The notes under the pieces were generated by a model. The model was not told where the DNA came from and made no database searches. It worked only from the letters and a program-made list of their open reading frames with translations. A DNA stretch of 35,648 nucleotides. It comes from Nitrosomonadales bacterium (lineage in GTDB: Bacteria; Pseudomonadota; Gammaproteobacteria; Burkholderiales; Gallionellaceae). This document shows, piece after piece, positions 26,879 to 35,517 of the stretch (the stretch's first letter is position 1; the number at the start of each line of letters is the position of its first letter). The DNA is taken from positions 1 to 35,648 of the forward strand of contig JACPYR010000090.1 in the NCBI GenBank assembly GCA_016195965.1, written 5' to 3'. The translations under genes were made by a program, and so were the position numbers.

Positions 26879-26905
26879 CGTAGTGTCGCATTCTGTTTGG
26901 AACTG

Positions 26906-27273
26906 AACTTCTCCAGTGGGAGCGGCCACTTCGATAAACTCAGGACAGGCTTTAGCCGCGATTGGTCGCTCGAGTTTACTGCCCGCATCGCCGCTCAAAG
27001 CCGCTCCCACAAAGGACTTGCTCGATAACTCCATTAAGGGCGCTTCTAAAAATGCATAGTTCGCTCAAATGTAAGGCGCGGAAAAAATTTCCGCTGCGCC
27101 GCATATGCATGATATGTAAGCAAGAAATTTTTTACGCAACACAGCATAACCAGCCACTTGGCTGCCGTTGTTTGGCAGCTTAGTGGATTGGCTAGTGGTT
27201 TCATCAGTTGAGATGAAATCGGGATTTTTAGAAGTGCCCTTAAGTTTAATCAACAGTAGCAACGCTACACTAG
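26906..27273. repeat. Dispersed REP-type repeat, copy 2, interrupted twice
   Basis: This is the same sequence as 2-137, in the same orientation, but carrying a 24-base insertion at 26926-26949 inside the first REP unit and a 204-base insertion at 27037-27240 in the tail. Removing both restores collinearity with copy 1 with only a few mismatches. It occupies most of the gene-free stretch 26879-27326. Confidence 0.85.
27037..27240. mobile_element. MITE-like element, 204 bp with 17-bp terminal inverted repeats
   Basis: The left end (27037-27053, AGGGCGCTTCTAAAAAT) and right end (27224-27240) are inverted repeats with a single mismatch. They are flanked by a TA (or TTA) duplication at 27035-27036 and 27241-27242. 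The unoccupied version of the target is visible in copy 1 of the host repeat near positions 105-112. There is no transposase. The interior holds several hairpins, including TTTCATC...GATGAAA near the right end and a GC-rich palindrome around 27077-27102. The family of the mobilising transposase cannot be named from the sequence alone. Confidence 0.88.
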
Positions 27274-27326
27274 CGTCTAACCGTCTGCGCCACCCGGAAT
27301 CCAGGTTTTTTAACGTGTGATGAAGA

Positions 27327-28688
27327 TTATTCGCGCTGCGCCAGCCGCTGTTTGGAGAGCGCGGGATTCTGTGCGAAATAACGTTTGATGCCGCCCAGGA
27401 TTGCATTGGCCATTTTCATCTGGTAGCCCTTGTCATTCAGACGTCGCTCTTCGTCGGGGTTGCTGATGAAAGCGGTTTCAACCAGGATCGAAGGGATGTC
27501 GGGCGATTTGAGCACGGCGAATCCGGCCTGCTCGACACGACCACGATGCAGGTCGTTGATGCTGCCCAGTTCGTTCAGCACATGCTTTGAGAGTTTCATG
27601 CTGTCGGTGATCGTTGCGGTTTGCGACAGGTCGAGCAGCGTGCGCGCCAGGTAGACGTCTTTCACCGCGATGTTGACGCCGCCTATCAAGTCTGCCTCGT
27701 TTTCTTTTTTCGCCAGCCAGCGCGCGGCGGCGCTGGTTGCGCCGTGTTCGGACAAGGCGAATACCGAGGAGCCGCGCGCGGTTTTTTTGATAAACGCATC
27801 GGCGTGGATGGAAACGAACAAGTCCGCGTTGACCTTGCGCGCCTTGGCCACGCGCCCGATAAGAGGGATGAAGTAATCGCCATCGCGGATCAGTACGCCG
27901 CGCATGTTCGGCTCATCATCGATCAACGCTTTTACCTTGCGCGCGATCGCCAGCGTGACATTCTTTTCGCGTGAACCATGCCTGCCATGCGCACCCGGAT
28001 CTTCGCCGCCATGCCCGGCATCGATCGCGATGATCAGCGTGCGTGCCCGCACTTCAGCTTGGCGTGCAGATGCGACAGGCGGTTCGACTTTGTCCGGACC
28101 AGAGGTTATCTGGGCGGCTTTGTCTTCCGGGTGCAATGGCTGTTCCTCTGTGGAAGTATTTGCGGCAGAGGCTATCGGGGCCGATGTCGTGGCGGCGACC
28201 GGCGCTGCGCTTGCGGCGGTGGTCGCACCATTCTTTTGATCGAGCAGGGCCATCAGCGGATCGAGAGGATGAGCGGGATAGACATCGAGCACCAGGCGAT
28301 AGCCATATTCGGCGACCGGTTTGAGGACGAACAACTGGGGTTTGGCCTCGCTCTTCAAATCCAGCACCAGGCGCACCACGCCGGGTTTGAAGCGCCCCAC
28401 GCGCACGCTCTTGATATAAGGGTCGTCGCTGCCGACCAGCTTGACCAGGTCATTCAATGATTGCCCGAGTTCGACTTCCTCCAGGTCGATGACCAGGCGT
28501 TCCGGATTGCTCAAGTTGAACATGTTGTGGCGGACTGCCTGCTTGGATTCGAGCGTTAGCCGGGTGTAATCCTGTGCCGGCCAGACACGTGCCGAGCTGA
28601 TGGCGATGGCGGCATGCGCCGGTATCCACAGCAGGGGCAACCAGCATAGTAACAATGGTACGGTGAACCTTAAAGTTGCTTTAAACAT
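27327..28688 (-). CDS. amiC: N-acetylmuramoyl-L-alanine amidase with AMIN domain
   Basis: This protein of about 453 residues starts at ATG 28688, inside the end of tsaE (19-base overlap). A Sec or Tat-like signal peptide (FTVPLLLCWLPLLWIPAHAA) is followed by an AMIN domain (residues 30-130, SARVWPAQDYTRLTLES) that targets peptidoglycan or the septum. A low-complexity Ala/Pro linker precedes the Amidase_3 domain (from about residue 220). Zinc ligands are visible in DAGHGGEDPG, GSREKNV and VSIHADAF, with the catalytic glutamate in VETAFISNP. It cleaves septal peptidoglycan during cell separation. The amiC-tsaE pairing is common in betaproteobacteria. Confidence 0.95.
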   Translation of the reverse strand: MFKATLRFTVPLLLCWLPLLWIPAHAAIAISSARVWPAQDYTRLTLESKQAVRHNMFNLSNPERLVIDLEEVELGQSLNDLVKLVGSDDPYIKSVRVGRFKPGVVRLVLDLKSEAKPQLFVLKPVAEYGYRLVLDVYPAHPLDPLMALLDQKNGATTAASAAPVAATTSAPIASAANTSTEEQPLHPEDKAAQITSGPDKVEPPVASARQAEVRARTLIIAIDAGHGGEDPGAHGRHGSREKNVTLAIARKVKALIDDEPNMRGVLIRDGDYFIPLIGRVAKARKVNADLFVSIHADAFIKKTARGSSVFALSEHGATSAAARWLAKKENEADLIGGVNIAVKDVYLARTLLDLSQTATITDSMKLSKHVLNELGSINDLHRGRVEQAGFAVLKSPDIPSILVETAFISNPDEERRLNDKGYQMKMANAILGGIKRYFAQNPALSKQRLAQRE

Positions 28689-29206
28689 TCTCTGCCTGTT
28701 GGTGTATTGCCGCTGATCTCGACGTTGCGCCCTTGTGCAAGGATAGCAAAATCGATGGTGATGTCGGCCTGCGGAATGAGCCCCTGTGCGTGTTCCGGCC
28801 ATTCGATGAAAAAAATATTGTGCCCGTTAAATTCATCGCGGAACCCGGCGGCTTCCCACTCCTCTTCGTCATGCAGACGATACAGATCGAAGTGGCGCAA
28901 GTCCAGTCCTGCGGCATGATAAGGCTCGACCAGGGTGTAGGTGGGACTCTTGACGCGACCGTTGTAGCCCAGTGCGTTCAGCACCCCCCGCACCAGAGTG
29001 GTTTTGCCCGCGCCCAGATCGCCGTGCAGGTAAATCACCATGCCGGGCTTCAGGCGCGCCGCGAGGCGTTGCGCTAACGCGGCGCTTGCGTCTTCGTCGG
29101 CAAGGAAGAGTGAGATATTCGTGCAGCGATCGTTCGTCCCCTCTCCCCCTGGGAGAAGGTTTGGGTGAGGGGCGGGCATGGTAGATTTAATCATTAATGG
29201 TGGCAT
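28670..29206 (-). CDS. tsaE: tRNA t6A biosynthesis ATPase TsaE
   Basis: TsaE is the ATPase partner of TsaB/TsaD in N6-threonylcarbamoyladenosine synthesis. The Walker A motif is HGDLGAGKTTLVRG, then VKSPTYTLVEPY, HFDLYRL and the Walker B-like IFFIEWPEHA. The frame gives 178 residues, about 25 more than usual. The extra N-terminus (PAPHPNLLPGGEGTN) is the translation of an interspersed palindromic repeat at 29138-29172. ATGs at 29206, 29194 and 29179 all lie upstream of that repeat, so either it is really translated or a non-ATG start further in is used. The start is therefore uncertain. Confidence 0.93.
   Translation of the reverse strand: MPPLMIKSTMPAPHPNLLPGGEGTNDRCTNISLFLADEDASAALAQRLAARLKPGMVIYLHGDLGAGKTTLVRGVLNALGYNGRVKSPTYTLVEPYHAAGLDLRHFDLYRLHDEEEWEAAGFRDEFNGHNIFFIEWPEHAQGLIPQADITIDFAILAQGRNVEISGNTPTGRECLKQL
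29138..29172. repeat. Interspersed CCCTCTCCC...GGGTGAGGGG palindrome
   Basis: This imperfect palindrome is of the type CCCTCTCCC-GGGAGA-GGGTGAGGGG, known as an intergenic repeat in many proteobacteria. Here it lies within the 5' coding region of tsaE as the frame is read. Confidence 0.75.
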
Positions 29207-29247
29207 CTGTACCGTGCCCGCAGGCTGATTCGGCTATCATCGTCGCT

Positions 29248-30327
29248 ATGCAAAAAATAAGTCCTCGACAAGTTGATTATCCGGCGCTCGCCATGCAGAT
29301 ACGCGCCTGGGCGCACGAACTGGGTTTCCAGGAAGCGGGCATCAGCGACACCGACCTGTCGGCGGCGGAAAACGGCCTGCTGGAATGGTTGGCGCTGGGG
29401 CTGCACGGCGAGATGGATTATATGGCAAATCACGGCACGAAACGCAGTCGTCCGGCGGAACTGGTGCCCGGCACGCTACGCGTGATTTCGCTGCGGATGA
29501 ATTATGCACCGCCTGCCGCGCGCGACAGCGAACTGGTGTTGGCCGATGGCGAGCGCGCCTTTGTCTCGCGCTATGCCCTGGGGCGCGACTACCATAAGGT
29601 ATTGCGTAACCGTCTGGCGAAGCTGGCGGATAAAATTCGCGGAGCGGTTGAAGGTTTTGAGGGGCGGGTCTTTACCGACAGCGCGCCGGTGATGGAGGTG
29701 GAACTGGCACGCAAGGCCGGTCTGGGTTGGCGCGGCAAACATACCCTGCTGCTATCGCGAGAACACGGCTCATGGTTTTTTCTCGGCGAAATCTACCTGA
29801 ACCTGCCGCTGCCGGTCGATGTGCCGCAACCTGAACACTGCGGTACCTGCACGCGCTGTATAGCCATCTGCCCGACCCAGGCGATCATCGCGCCGTATCG
29901 GCTGGATGCACGGCGCTGCATTTCCTATCTGACAATAGAACTCAAGGGCAGCATTCCGGTCGAGTTGCGCCATCTGATCGGCAACCGCATTTATGGTTGC
30001 GACGATTGCCAGTTGATATGCCCCTGGAACCGTTTCGCGCAAGCCAGCATCGAGCCTGACTTTGCTGTCAGGCAGGGTTTGGACGATGTGTCGCTGGTGG
30101 AGTTGTTCGCGTGGAATGAAGACGAATTTAAAAATAAACTGGCGGGCAGCGCGATTTACCGCATCGGCTACGAACAGTGGTTGCGCAACATCGCGGTGGC
30201 GCTGGGCAATGCGCCCCAAAGCCAACAGATTGTAAATGCACTGCAAGCGCGCGCGGAACATCCATCTGCGCTGGTGCGCGAGCATGTGGCCTGGGCATTG
30301 GCATGCCATCAGAATTCATCGGCCTGA
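29248..30327 (+). CDS. queG: Epoxyqueuosine reductase QueG
   Basis: This 359-residue protein starts at ATG 29248 and is transcribed divergently from tsaE. QueG reduces epoxyqueuosine to queuosine in tRNA using cobalamin and two [4Fe-4S] clusters. Cysteine motifs are CGTCTRCIAICPT (about residue 198), CISYL and CDDCQLICPW (about 252). GLGWRGKHTLLLS and GSWFFLGEI are family hallmarks, and the C-terminal HEAT-like segment (RNIAVALGNAP) is present. The length fits the family. The queG/tsaE/amiC neighbourhood looks like backbone chromosome. Confidence 0.96.
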   Translation: MQKISPRQVDYPALAMQIRAWAHELGFQEAGISDTDLSAAENGLLEWLALGLHGEMDYMANHGTKRSRPAELVPGTLRVISLRMNYAPPAARDSELVLADGERAFVSRYALGRDYHKVLRNRLAKLADKIRGAVEGFEGRVFTDSAPVMEVELARKAGLGWRGKHTLLLSREHGSWFFLGEIYLNLPLPVDVPQPEHCGTCTRCIAICPTQAIIAPYRLDARRCISYLTIELKGSIPVELRHLIGNRIYGCDDCQLICPWNRFAQASIEPDFAVRQGLDDVSLVELFAWNEDEFKNKLAGSAIYRIGYEQWLRNIAVALGNAPQSQQIVNALQARAEHPSALVREHVAWALACHQNSSA

Positions 30328-30375
30328 GCGAATCACCACGGGCGCATCGGCAGGGTGGTGAATTTTGCGCTTGTG

Positions 30376-30411
30376 CTGATAAATTGACCCTACTTTAATT
30401 ATCAGTAATAC
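30376..30411 (+). promoter_or_regulatory. Candidate sigma-70 promoter with overlapping palindrome
   Basis: TTGACC (30384-30389) and TAATAC (30406-30411) are 16 bases apart. They sit within and just after an inverted repeat CTGATAAATT / AATTATCAG (30376-30385, 30397-30405), which could be an operator. The next gene starts at 30502. The match is by eye. Confidence 0.5.
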
Positions 30412-30501
30412 TGACCATACAAATCGCGAGATAAAAATAAAAAGCAGAAGACCGAAAAATATAACGAAGGCGGGAAAAAATAATTAAAAAAGGGGGCTTC
30501 G

Positions 30502-33500
30502 ATGTTGGATGTTCTTCATTTGGTGATTTCACCTCCTGATAGCGGCTCACTTTATTCGGGCCGCTACGATCCTCTGCTGGTGGGCCTCTCCGTTGCTGTC
30601 GCGATATTTGCATCCTATGCAGCGCTGTTGGTTACCCAGCATATCGCGCTGACCGAAAAAATTGCAACGAGGCGGATGTGGGTTGCCGTCGGTGGCTTAT
30701 GTTTGGGTGCAGGCATATGGGCCATGCATTTCATCGGCATGCTGGCGTTTACCCTGCCTTGTACGAGCAGTTACGACGCGATCCCGACGCTGGTGTCGAT
30801 CATCCCCGGCATTCTTGCCAGCACGCTCGCGATTCATATTATCAGCCGCCGCGAACTTTCATCTGCAAGGCTGGTTGCGGGCGGGTTACTGATCGGTGCA
30901 GGCGTAGGCGCGATGCACTACGCCGGTATGGCGGGGATGCGCCTGGACGGTGCGATCCGTTACGACCCCAGGCTATTCCTGCTGTCTATCCTGATGGCTG
31001 TCGCGCTGGCTACATTCGCACTCAGGATCAAATTTTACTTGCAGGCGTGGCTACCGCGCTGGGGCCAGTGGACAACGGCGATCAGTGCCGCAGCAATGGG
31101 GCTGGCCATATCCGGAATGCACTACATCGCGATGGCAGCTGCTTATTTCGTCCGAGACACCAGCCATGCCGCAGTCGCGCAAGCGGTGTCGCCAACCATG
31201 CTTGCTGTCGTGGTGCTGGGCGCAACCTGCTTGATCATCGTCACCACGATAGTTGCAACCTACGTCGGGAAACCCAATCTGCTTTCCATGGGGTCATCTC
31301 ACCGGTTGATAGGCATTATTGTCTCGTGCTGGATTGTTGTTTCCTGGTTGTGTTCCGGCTACTACTACGATTATTTTTCCAGCCGCTTGTATCGGCAGGA
31401 ATTGCAGAATGCCCGGCGGCAGGCGGAAAACATCGCGGGCAATATCGATAGGGATACGACGTTGCTCAAAGGGATAGCGGAGATGGTGGCGCGCGATGAC
31501 GAGGTGCATCGGTCGCTGCGCCGTTTTGGCACCGATGCGGCGCCTTCGGCACTGGCGCTGGAAGAACGCAAGAAACGTTGGGCCGGGGACAAATTGTTCG
31601 GCGAGCTGGATGCTTCGTTATCGATTACGGCAAGAAGCCTGGGTGCCGATCTGATATACGTGGTCAACGCGGCGGGGGACTGTATCGCCGCCAGCGATGC
31701 CGGCAATCCGGGTAGCCCGATTGGAACGAATTTCTCCGATCGTAAATATTTTTCCCAGGTGATAGCCGGGCAAGGCGGCTACCAGTATGCGGTTGGTCGG
31801 ACTAGCAGTATTCCCGGTTTGTATTATGCCTATCCGGTTACCGAAAAGGGGCGTTTTATCGGCGCTGCGGTGGTTAAACGGGGTATAAGCAGTTATTCCT
31901 CGTGGCTTGATCTCGCTGATGTTTTCCTTGCCGATGCCAACGGCGTCATTGTCCTGGCGAAAGACAAGCGTTGGGAGTTGCATGCTTTGCCTCACGCAGC
32001 CGTGGCGGATTTGTCTGCCGAGATAAAAGTCCGGCAGTATAAACGGAGTGTTATCCAGCCGTTGCCGATGGTGTCGTGGGATGATAGCTTTCCCGATGCG
32101 GTGTCGATCAGGGGCGAGAAATCCCCGGATATACTTTTTCCTCTGCGTATTCCGGGTGACGATATCGTCATCTATGCGTTTCGGCCATTGGATGAACTGG
32201 TGCGACTGGGTACCGAAAAATATTGGCTGTTCATGTTGCTGGCGATCGCCGGCAGCATGTTGATGGTCGCCGCTTCTGCGGTCGTTATATATCTGCGCGA
32301 GTCGCGCAGGGCGGATGAAGAGTTGCGCATATCTGCCACCGCTTTCGATGCGGGGTCCAGCATCATGATTACCGATGCCGACAGCGTGATTTTGCGGGTC
32401 AACCAGGCTTTTACCAGGAATACCGGCTATACCCCCGAGGAGGCTATCGGAAAAAAAACGCGCATCCTCAAATCGGGTCGTCACGATGCGGACTTTTACC
32501 GCTCGATGTGGGAATCAATACGGCGCACCGGAGGGTGGGAGGGGGAGATTTGGGACAGACGTAAAAATGGAGAGATATATCCCCAGTGGTTGACTATCGC
32601 TGCTGTCAAAGACAAGGATGGGAGCATCACTCATTACGTGGGATCACACATCGATATTACCGAACGCAAAGGGGCGGAGGAGGAAATCCGGCATCTGGCG
32701 TTTTACGATCACCTGACGCATTTGCCCAACAGGCGGCTGTTGATGGACAGGCTGCAGCATGCGCTGGCTTCCTGTGTGCGTAATAATAAAGAAGGAGCAA
32801 TACTGCTCATAGACTTGGATAATTTCAAGACGCTGAACGACACACTCGGCCATGACATCGGTGATCAGCTCTTGCAACAAGTGGCACAGCGCCTGAAATC
32901 CTTCATGCGGGAAAGCGATACAGTGGCGCGTCTGGGCGGTGATGAGTTTGTGGTGATGCTGGAAGGCTTGGGCGAGCAGGAGCTGGACGCTGCGGCACAG
33001 GCGGAATCGGTCGGCGACAAAATTCTCACTACCCTCAGTCAGCCGTTTCAACTGACCGGACACGAATATCACAGTACCGTCAGTATCGGCGCCACCCTGT
33101 TTAACCATCAGCCGCAGCCGATGGATGAGTTGCTGAAACAGGCAGATATCGCCATGTACCAGGCTAAAAAAGTTGGCCGCAATGTAATGTGTTTCTTTGA
33201 CCCTGAAATGCAGGCGAGCATTGCTATTCGTGCCTCGCTGGAAAGCGAATTGCGCACGGCGATTGAACGGCAGCAATTGCATCTGTATTACCAGATCCAG
33301 GTGGACAGCATGAACCGGCCCATAGGCGCCGAAGCATTGATACGCTGGATACATCCGCTGCGCAACATGGTGTCTCCCGCCCAATTCATTCCGCTGGCGG
33401 AAGAAACCGGGCTGATCCTGCCCATCGGGAAGTGGGTGCTGGAGACGGCTTGCGCCCAACTCAAGGTATGGCAGAAAAATGCGCGTACCCGCGATCTTGC

Positions 33501-33993
33501 GTTAGCGGTGAACGTGAGCCCCAAGCAATTCCGCCAACCCGATTTCGCAACCCTGGTAGGAGCCGTCGTGCAGCGCAATGACATTAATCCAAATATGCTC
33601 AAGCTGGAACTGACAGAAGGCATGCTGGTTGACAGCATCGAGGACACTATTGCGACCATGAACGCATTGAACGAAATCGGTGTCCAGCTCTCGCTGGATG
33701 ATTTCGGTACCGGTTATTCGTCCTTGCAATATCTCAAGCGGCTGCCGCTGGGGCAGCTCAAGATAGACCAGTCGTTCGTGCGTGATCTTGCGACCGATAA
33801 CAGCGATAAGGCGATAGTGCGCACCATCATCGCGATGGCGCACAGTCTGAACTTGGATGTTATTGCCGAGGGAGTGGAAACGGTAGAGCAGCGACAATTT
33901 CTCATCGGCATGGGCTGCGCTCACTACCAGGGATACCTTTTCGGCAAGCCGATGCCGATCGAGCAGTTTGAGGAAATGCTTGGGCGGTTGTGA
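30502..33993 (+). CDS. MHYT-sensor-PAS-GGDEF-EAL cyclic-di-GMP signalling protein
   Basis: This 1163-residue protein has AGGGGG (30491-30496) 5 bases before ATG. Residues 10-260 form an MHYT integral-membrane sensor with the three signature sites MHFIGM (75), MHYAGM (138) and MHYIAM (206). A helix at about 272-290 is followed by a periplasmic dCache-like region (about 295-570) and another helix. A PAS domain (about 605-725, ending DITERK) precedes GGDEF (residue 812, intact, with an RESD inhibitory I-site five residues before it). The EAL domain (EALIRW at 944) has NVSPKQF, LELTEGM, DDFGTGYSSL, KIDQSFV and AEGVET all present. Both cyclase and phosphodiesterase activities are thus possible. 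Two stacked sensor modules in one chain are less usual. Confidence 0.95.
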   Translation: MLDVLHLVISPPDSGSLYSGRYDPLLVGLSVAVAIFASYAALLVTQHIALTEKIATRRMWVAVGGLCLGAGIWAMHFIGMLAFTLPCTSSYDAIPTLVSIIPGILASTLAIHIISRRELSSARLVAGGLLIGAGVGAMHYAGMAGMRLDGAIRYDPRLFLLSILMAVALATFALRIKFYLQAWLPRWGQWTTAISAAAMGLAISGMHYIAMAAAYFVRDTSHAAVAQAVSPTMLAVVVLGATCLIIVTTIVATYVGKPNLLSMGSSHRLIGIIVSCWIVVSWLCSGYYYDYFSSRLYRQELQNARRQAENIAGNIDRDTTLLKGIAEMVARDDEVHRSLRRFGTDAAPSALALEERKKRWAGDKLFGELDASLSITARSLGADLIYVVNAAGDCIAASDAGNPGSPIGTNFSDRKYFSQVIAGQGGYQYAVGRTSSIPGLYYAYPVTEKGRFIGAAVVKRGISSYSSWLDLADVFLADANGVIVLAKDKRWELHALPHAAVADLSAEIKVRQYKRSVIQPLPMVSWDDSFPDAVSIRGEKSPDILFPLRIPGDDIVIYAFRPLDELVRLGTEKYWLFMLLAIAGSMLMVAASAVVIYLRESRRADEELRISATAFDAGSSIMITDADSVILRVNQAFTRNTGYTPEEAIGKKTRILKSGRHDADFYRSMWESIRRTGGWEGEIWDRRKNGEIYPQWLTIAAVKDKDGSITHYVGSHIDITERKGAEEEIRHLAFYDHLTHLPNRRLLMDRLQHALASCVRNNKEGAILLIDLDNFKTLNDTLGHDIGDQLLQQVAQRLKSFMRESDTVARLGGDEFVVMLEGLGEQELDAAAQAESVGDKILTTLSQPFQLTGHEYHSTVSIGATLFNHQPQPMDELLKQADIAMYQAKKVGRNVMCFFDPEMQASIAIRASLESELRTAIERQQLHLYYQIQVDSMNRPIGAEALIRWIHPLRNMVSPAQFIPLAEETGLILPIGKWVLETACAQLKVWQKNARTRDLALAVNVSPKQFRQPDFATLVGAVVQRNDINPNMLKLELTEGMLVDSIEDTIATMNALNEIGVQLSLDDFGTGYSSLQYLKRLPLGQLKIDQSFVRDLATDNSDKAIVRTIIAMAHSLNLDVIAEGVETVEQRQFLIGMGCAHYQGYLFGKPMPIEQFEEMLGRL

Positions 33994-34178
33994 TTGTGGT
34001 GATGGCGGTCAACAGTTGCTTGCATGCTGAAGCGGTTGACTTAAAAACACTTACCTGTCTGCCGATTGCGCCGATTACAAAAGATTAAACAGCTGGTTAT
34101 CAATATTGCCGGAGCAATCCATATGGTGAGAGCAACATTGTCTGCAACCATATAGAAATCTGCGCAAATCTGTGTAAT

Positions 34179-34200
34179 CCGCCGATTGAACGGCGGTTTT
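34179..34200 (+). terminator. Rho-independent terminator after the GGDEF/EAL gene
   Basis: Stem CCGCCG (34179-34184) pairs with CGGCGG (34191-34196), loop ATTGAA, followed by TTTT. It lies 185 bases after the upstream stop codon and its T-run overlaps the stop codon of the convergent methyltransferase gene. Confidence 0.75.
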
Positions 34201-35020
34201 AAGGATAAATAAACCGCCCTTGCAGTTCTTCCAGATTCAATTCTTGCAATATTTGCCTTAATCGTTCTTGCGCGTTCCTGCGTGGCGATCCGGTGCGGCT
34301 GGCGACGATCAATTCGTTTTTCATCGAATGTTCCCATCCGACCAGTTCGGTAACGGTCACTTGGTAGCCATGCGCTTCAAGTTGCAAACAACGCAGTACG
34401 TTGGTGAGATGGCTGCCGAATGCACGGGTGTGTATCGGGTGCCGCCAGATTTCAGAGAGAGGCGTTTTTCCGAACGATTGATTTTTGTTTTTATTCAGCA
34501 GCGCGGCGACCTCAGCCTGGCAGCATGGCACCAGTACGATGTGCCGGGCATGTTTGTGCAGCGCAAATTTGATCGCGTCGTCGGTGGCCGTGTCGCATGC
34601 ATGCAGCGCGGTAACTATATCAATTTGTTCCGGCAGTTGCGGCGTATGGATGGAGTCTTCTACCGACAGATTCAGGAACGACATGCGCGCAAAGCCAAGT
34701 CTGGCCGCCAGTTGTTGCGACTTGCTGACCAGTTCTTCGCGGGTTTCGATGCCGTAAATATGGCCGTTATCGTGTGCCTTAAGAAATAAATCATAGAGTA
34801 TGAACCCCAGGTAAGACTTGCCTGCGCCATGATCTGCCAGCGTCAGTTTGCCCGTTGAGAGCACTGCGTTGAGCAGCGGTTCGATGAAATGAAACAAGTG
34901 GTATACCTGCTTCAACTTGCGCCTGCTATCCTGATTGAGTTTGCCGTCGCGAGTGAGGATGTGCAATTCCTTGAGCAGCTCGACGGACTGATTGGGTTTG
35001 ATTTCCGGGATATGATTCAT
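34199..35020 (-). CDS. SAM-dependent methyltransferase, METTL25/GSTCD-like (Methyltransf_32)
   Basis: This 273-residue protein has a methyltransferase-like motif I LADHGAGKSYLGFILYD near residue 62, HIYGIETREELV, and a motif IV region DIVTALHACDTATDDAI followed by IVLVPCCQAE. The HACD...PCC pattern is the hallmark of the Methyltransf_32 group (METTL25, GSTCD C-terminus). The substrate of bacterial members is not established, and RNA is one possibility. The gene follows the SemiSWEET gene by 4 bases and is co-transcribed with it. Confidence 0.85.
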   Translation of the reverse strand: MNHIPEIKPNQSVELLKELHILTRDGKLNQDSRRKLKQVYHLFHFIEPLLNAVLSTGKLTLADHGAGKSYLGFILYDLFLKAHDNGHIYGIETREELVSKSQQLAARLGFARMSFLNLSVEDSIHTPQLPEQIDIVTALHACDTATDDAIKFALHKHARHIVLVPCCQAEVAALLNKNKNQSFGKTPLSEIWRHPIHTRAFGSHLTNVLRCLQLEAHGYQVTVTELVGWEHSMKNELIVASRTGSPRRNAQERLRQILQELNLEELQGRFIYP

Positions 35021-35024
35021 TGCT

Positions 35025-35279
35025 TCAGCCGAATTTAATTTTCATCAACAATACGGCGCCAGCCAATATCAGCGTGATGGAGTTGGCGATGATGATAGGC
35101 CAGGCCGCCAGCAGAATACCGTAAGTCAGCCACAGCCCGACCCCGAGTGTGAACAGGGCATACATACCCAGCGAGATGTCGGCGGTATGGCGGGTTCGCC
35201 ATACTTGCCAGGCTTGGGGAAGGAATGCGGTGGTGGTGAGCGTCGCTGCCGCACTGCCTATCCAGTCAGTAATGATCAT
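35025..35279 (-). CDS. SemiSWEET sugar transporter (MtN3/PQ-loop)
   Basis: This 84-residue protein has three helices, the length of bacterial SemiSWEET half-transporters that dimerise to pass small sugars. IGSAAATLTTTAFLPQAWQVWRT carries the PQ motif, followed by DISLGMYALFTLGVGLW and a final helix with NSITLILAG, in which the conserved Asn is kept. It is the first gene of a two-gene minus-strand operon. The substrate cannot be predicted. Confidence 0.92.
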   Translation of the reverse strand: MIITDWIGSAAATLTTTAFLPQAWQVWRTRHTADISLGMYALFTLGVGLWLTYGILLAAWPIIIANSITLILAGAVLLMKIKFG

Positions 35280-35399
35280 GGGGGTTAATAGGTGGTTTTG
35301 TCGGGTGGCGATTATAGCGTTGCTGCAATCTGCTGCGGTTAGGGGAAAATGAGGCTACACCCTGATACGAGGTGCCCCTAAATAAAATGAAAAAAGTAT

Positions 35400-35428
35400 T
35401 TGACGAGGGTAGGGTGCTTTGCTATAGT
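35400..35428 (+). promoter_or_regulatory. Sigma-70 promoter of tRNA-fMet
   Basis: TTGACG (35400-35405) and TATAGT (35423-35428) are exactly 17 bases apart and 15 bases before the mature tRNA 5' end, which is a near-ideal stable-RNA promoter. Confidence 0.85.
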
Positions 35429-35443
35429 GGCGGTCTTCGCTGA

Positions 35444-35517
<74 letters not shown>

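Noticed and set aside
27052-27183. Small open frame inside the 204-bp MITE-like element
   Set aside because: It is about 43 codons, made largely of hairpin sequence, without a ribosome-binding site or known motif. It is too short to be a transposase.
34150-34178. ATCTGCGCAAATCTGTGTAA, similar to a common short intergenic repeat
   Set aside because: Only one copy was noticed in the window, so repeat status cannot be shown here.
35364-35384. GAGGTGCCCCTAAATAAAAT upstream of the tRNA promoter, slightly like the right end of the MITE
   Set aside because: Only the TGCCC core and an AT-rich tail match, and no partner inverted repeat is nearby.
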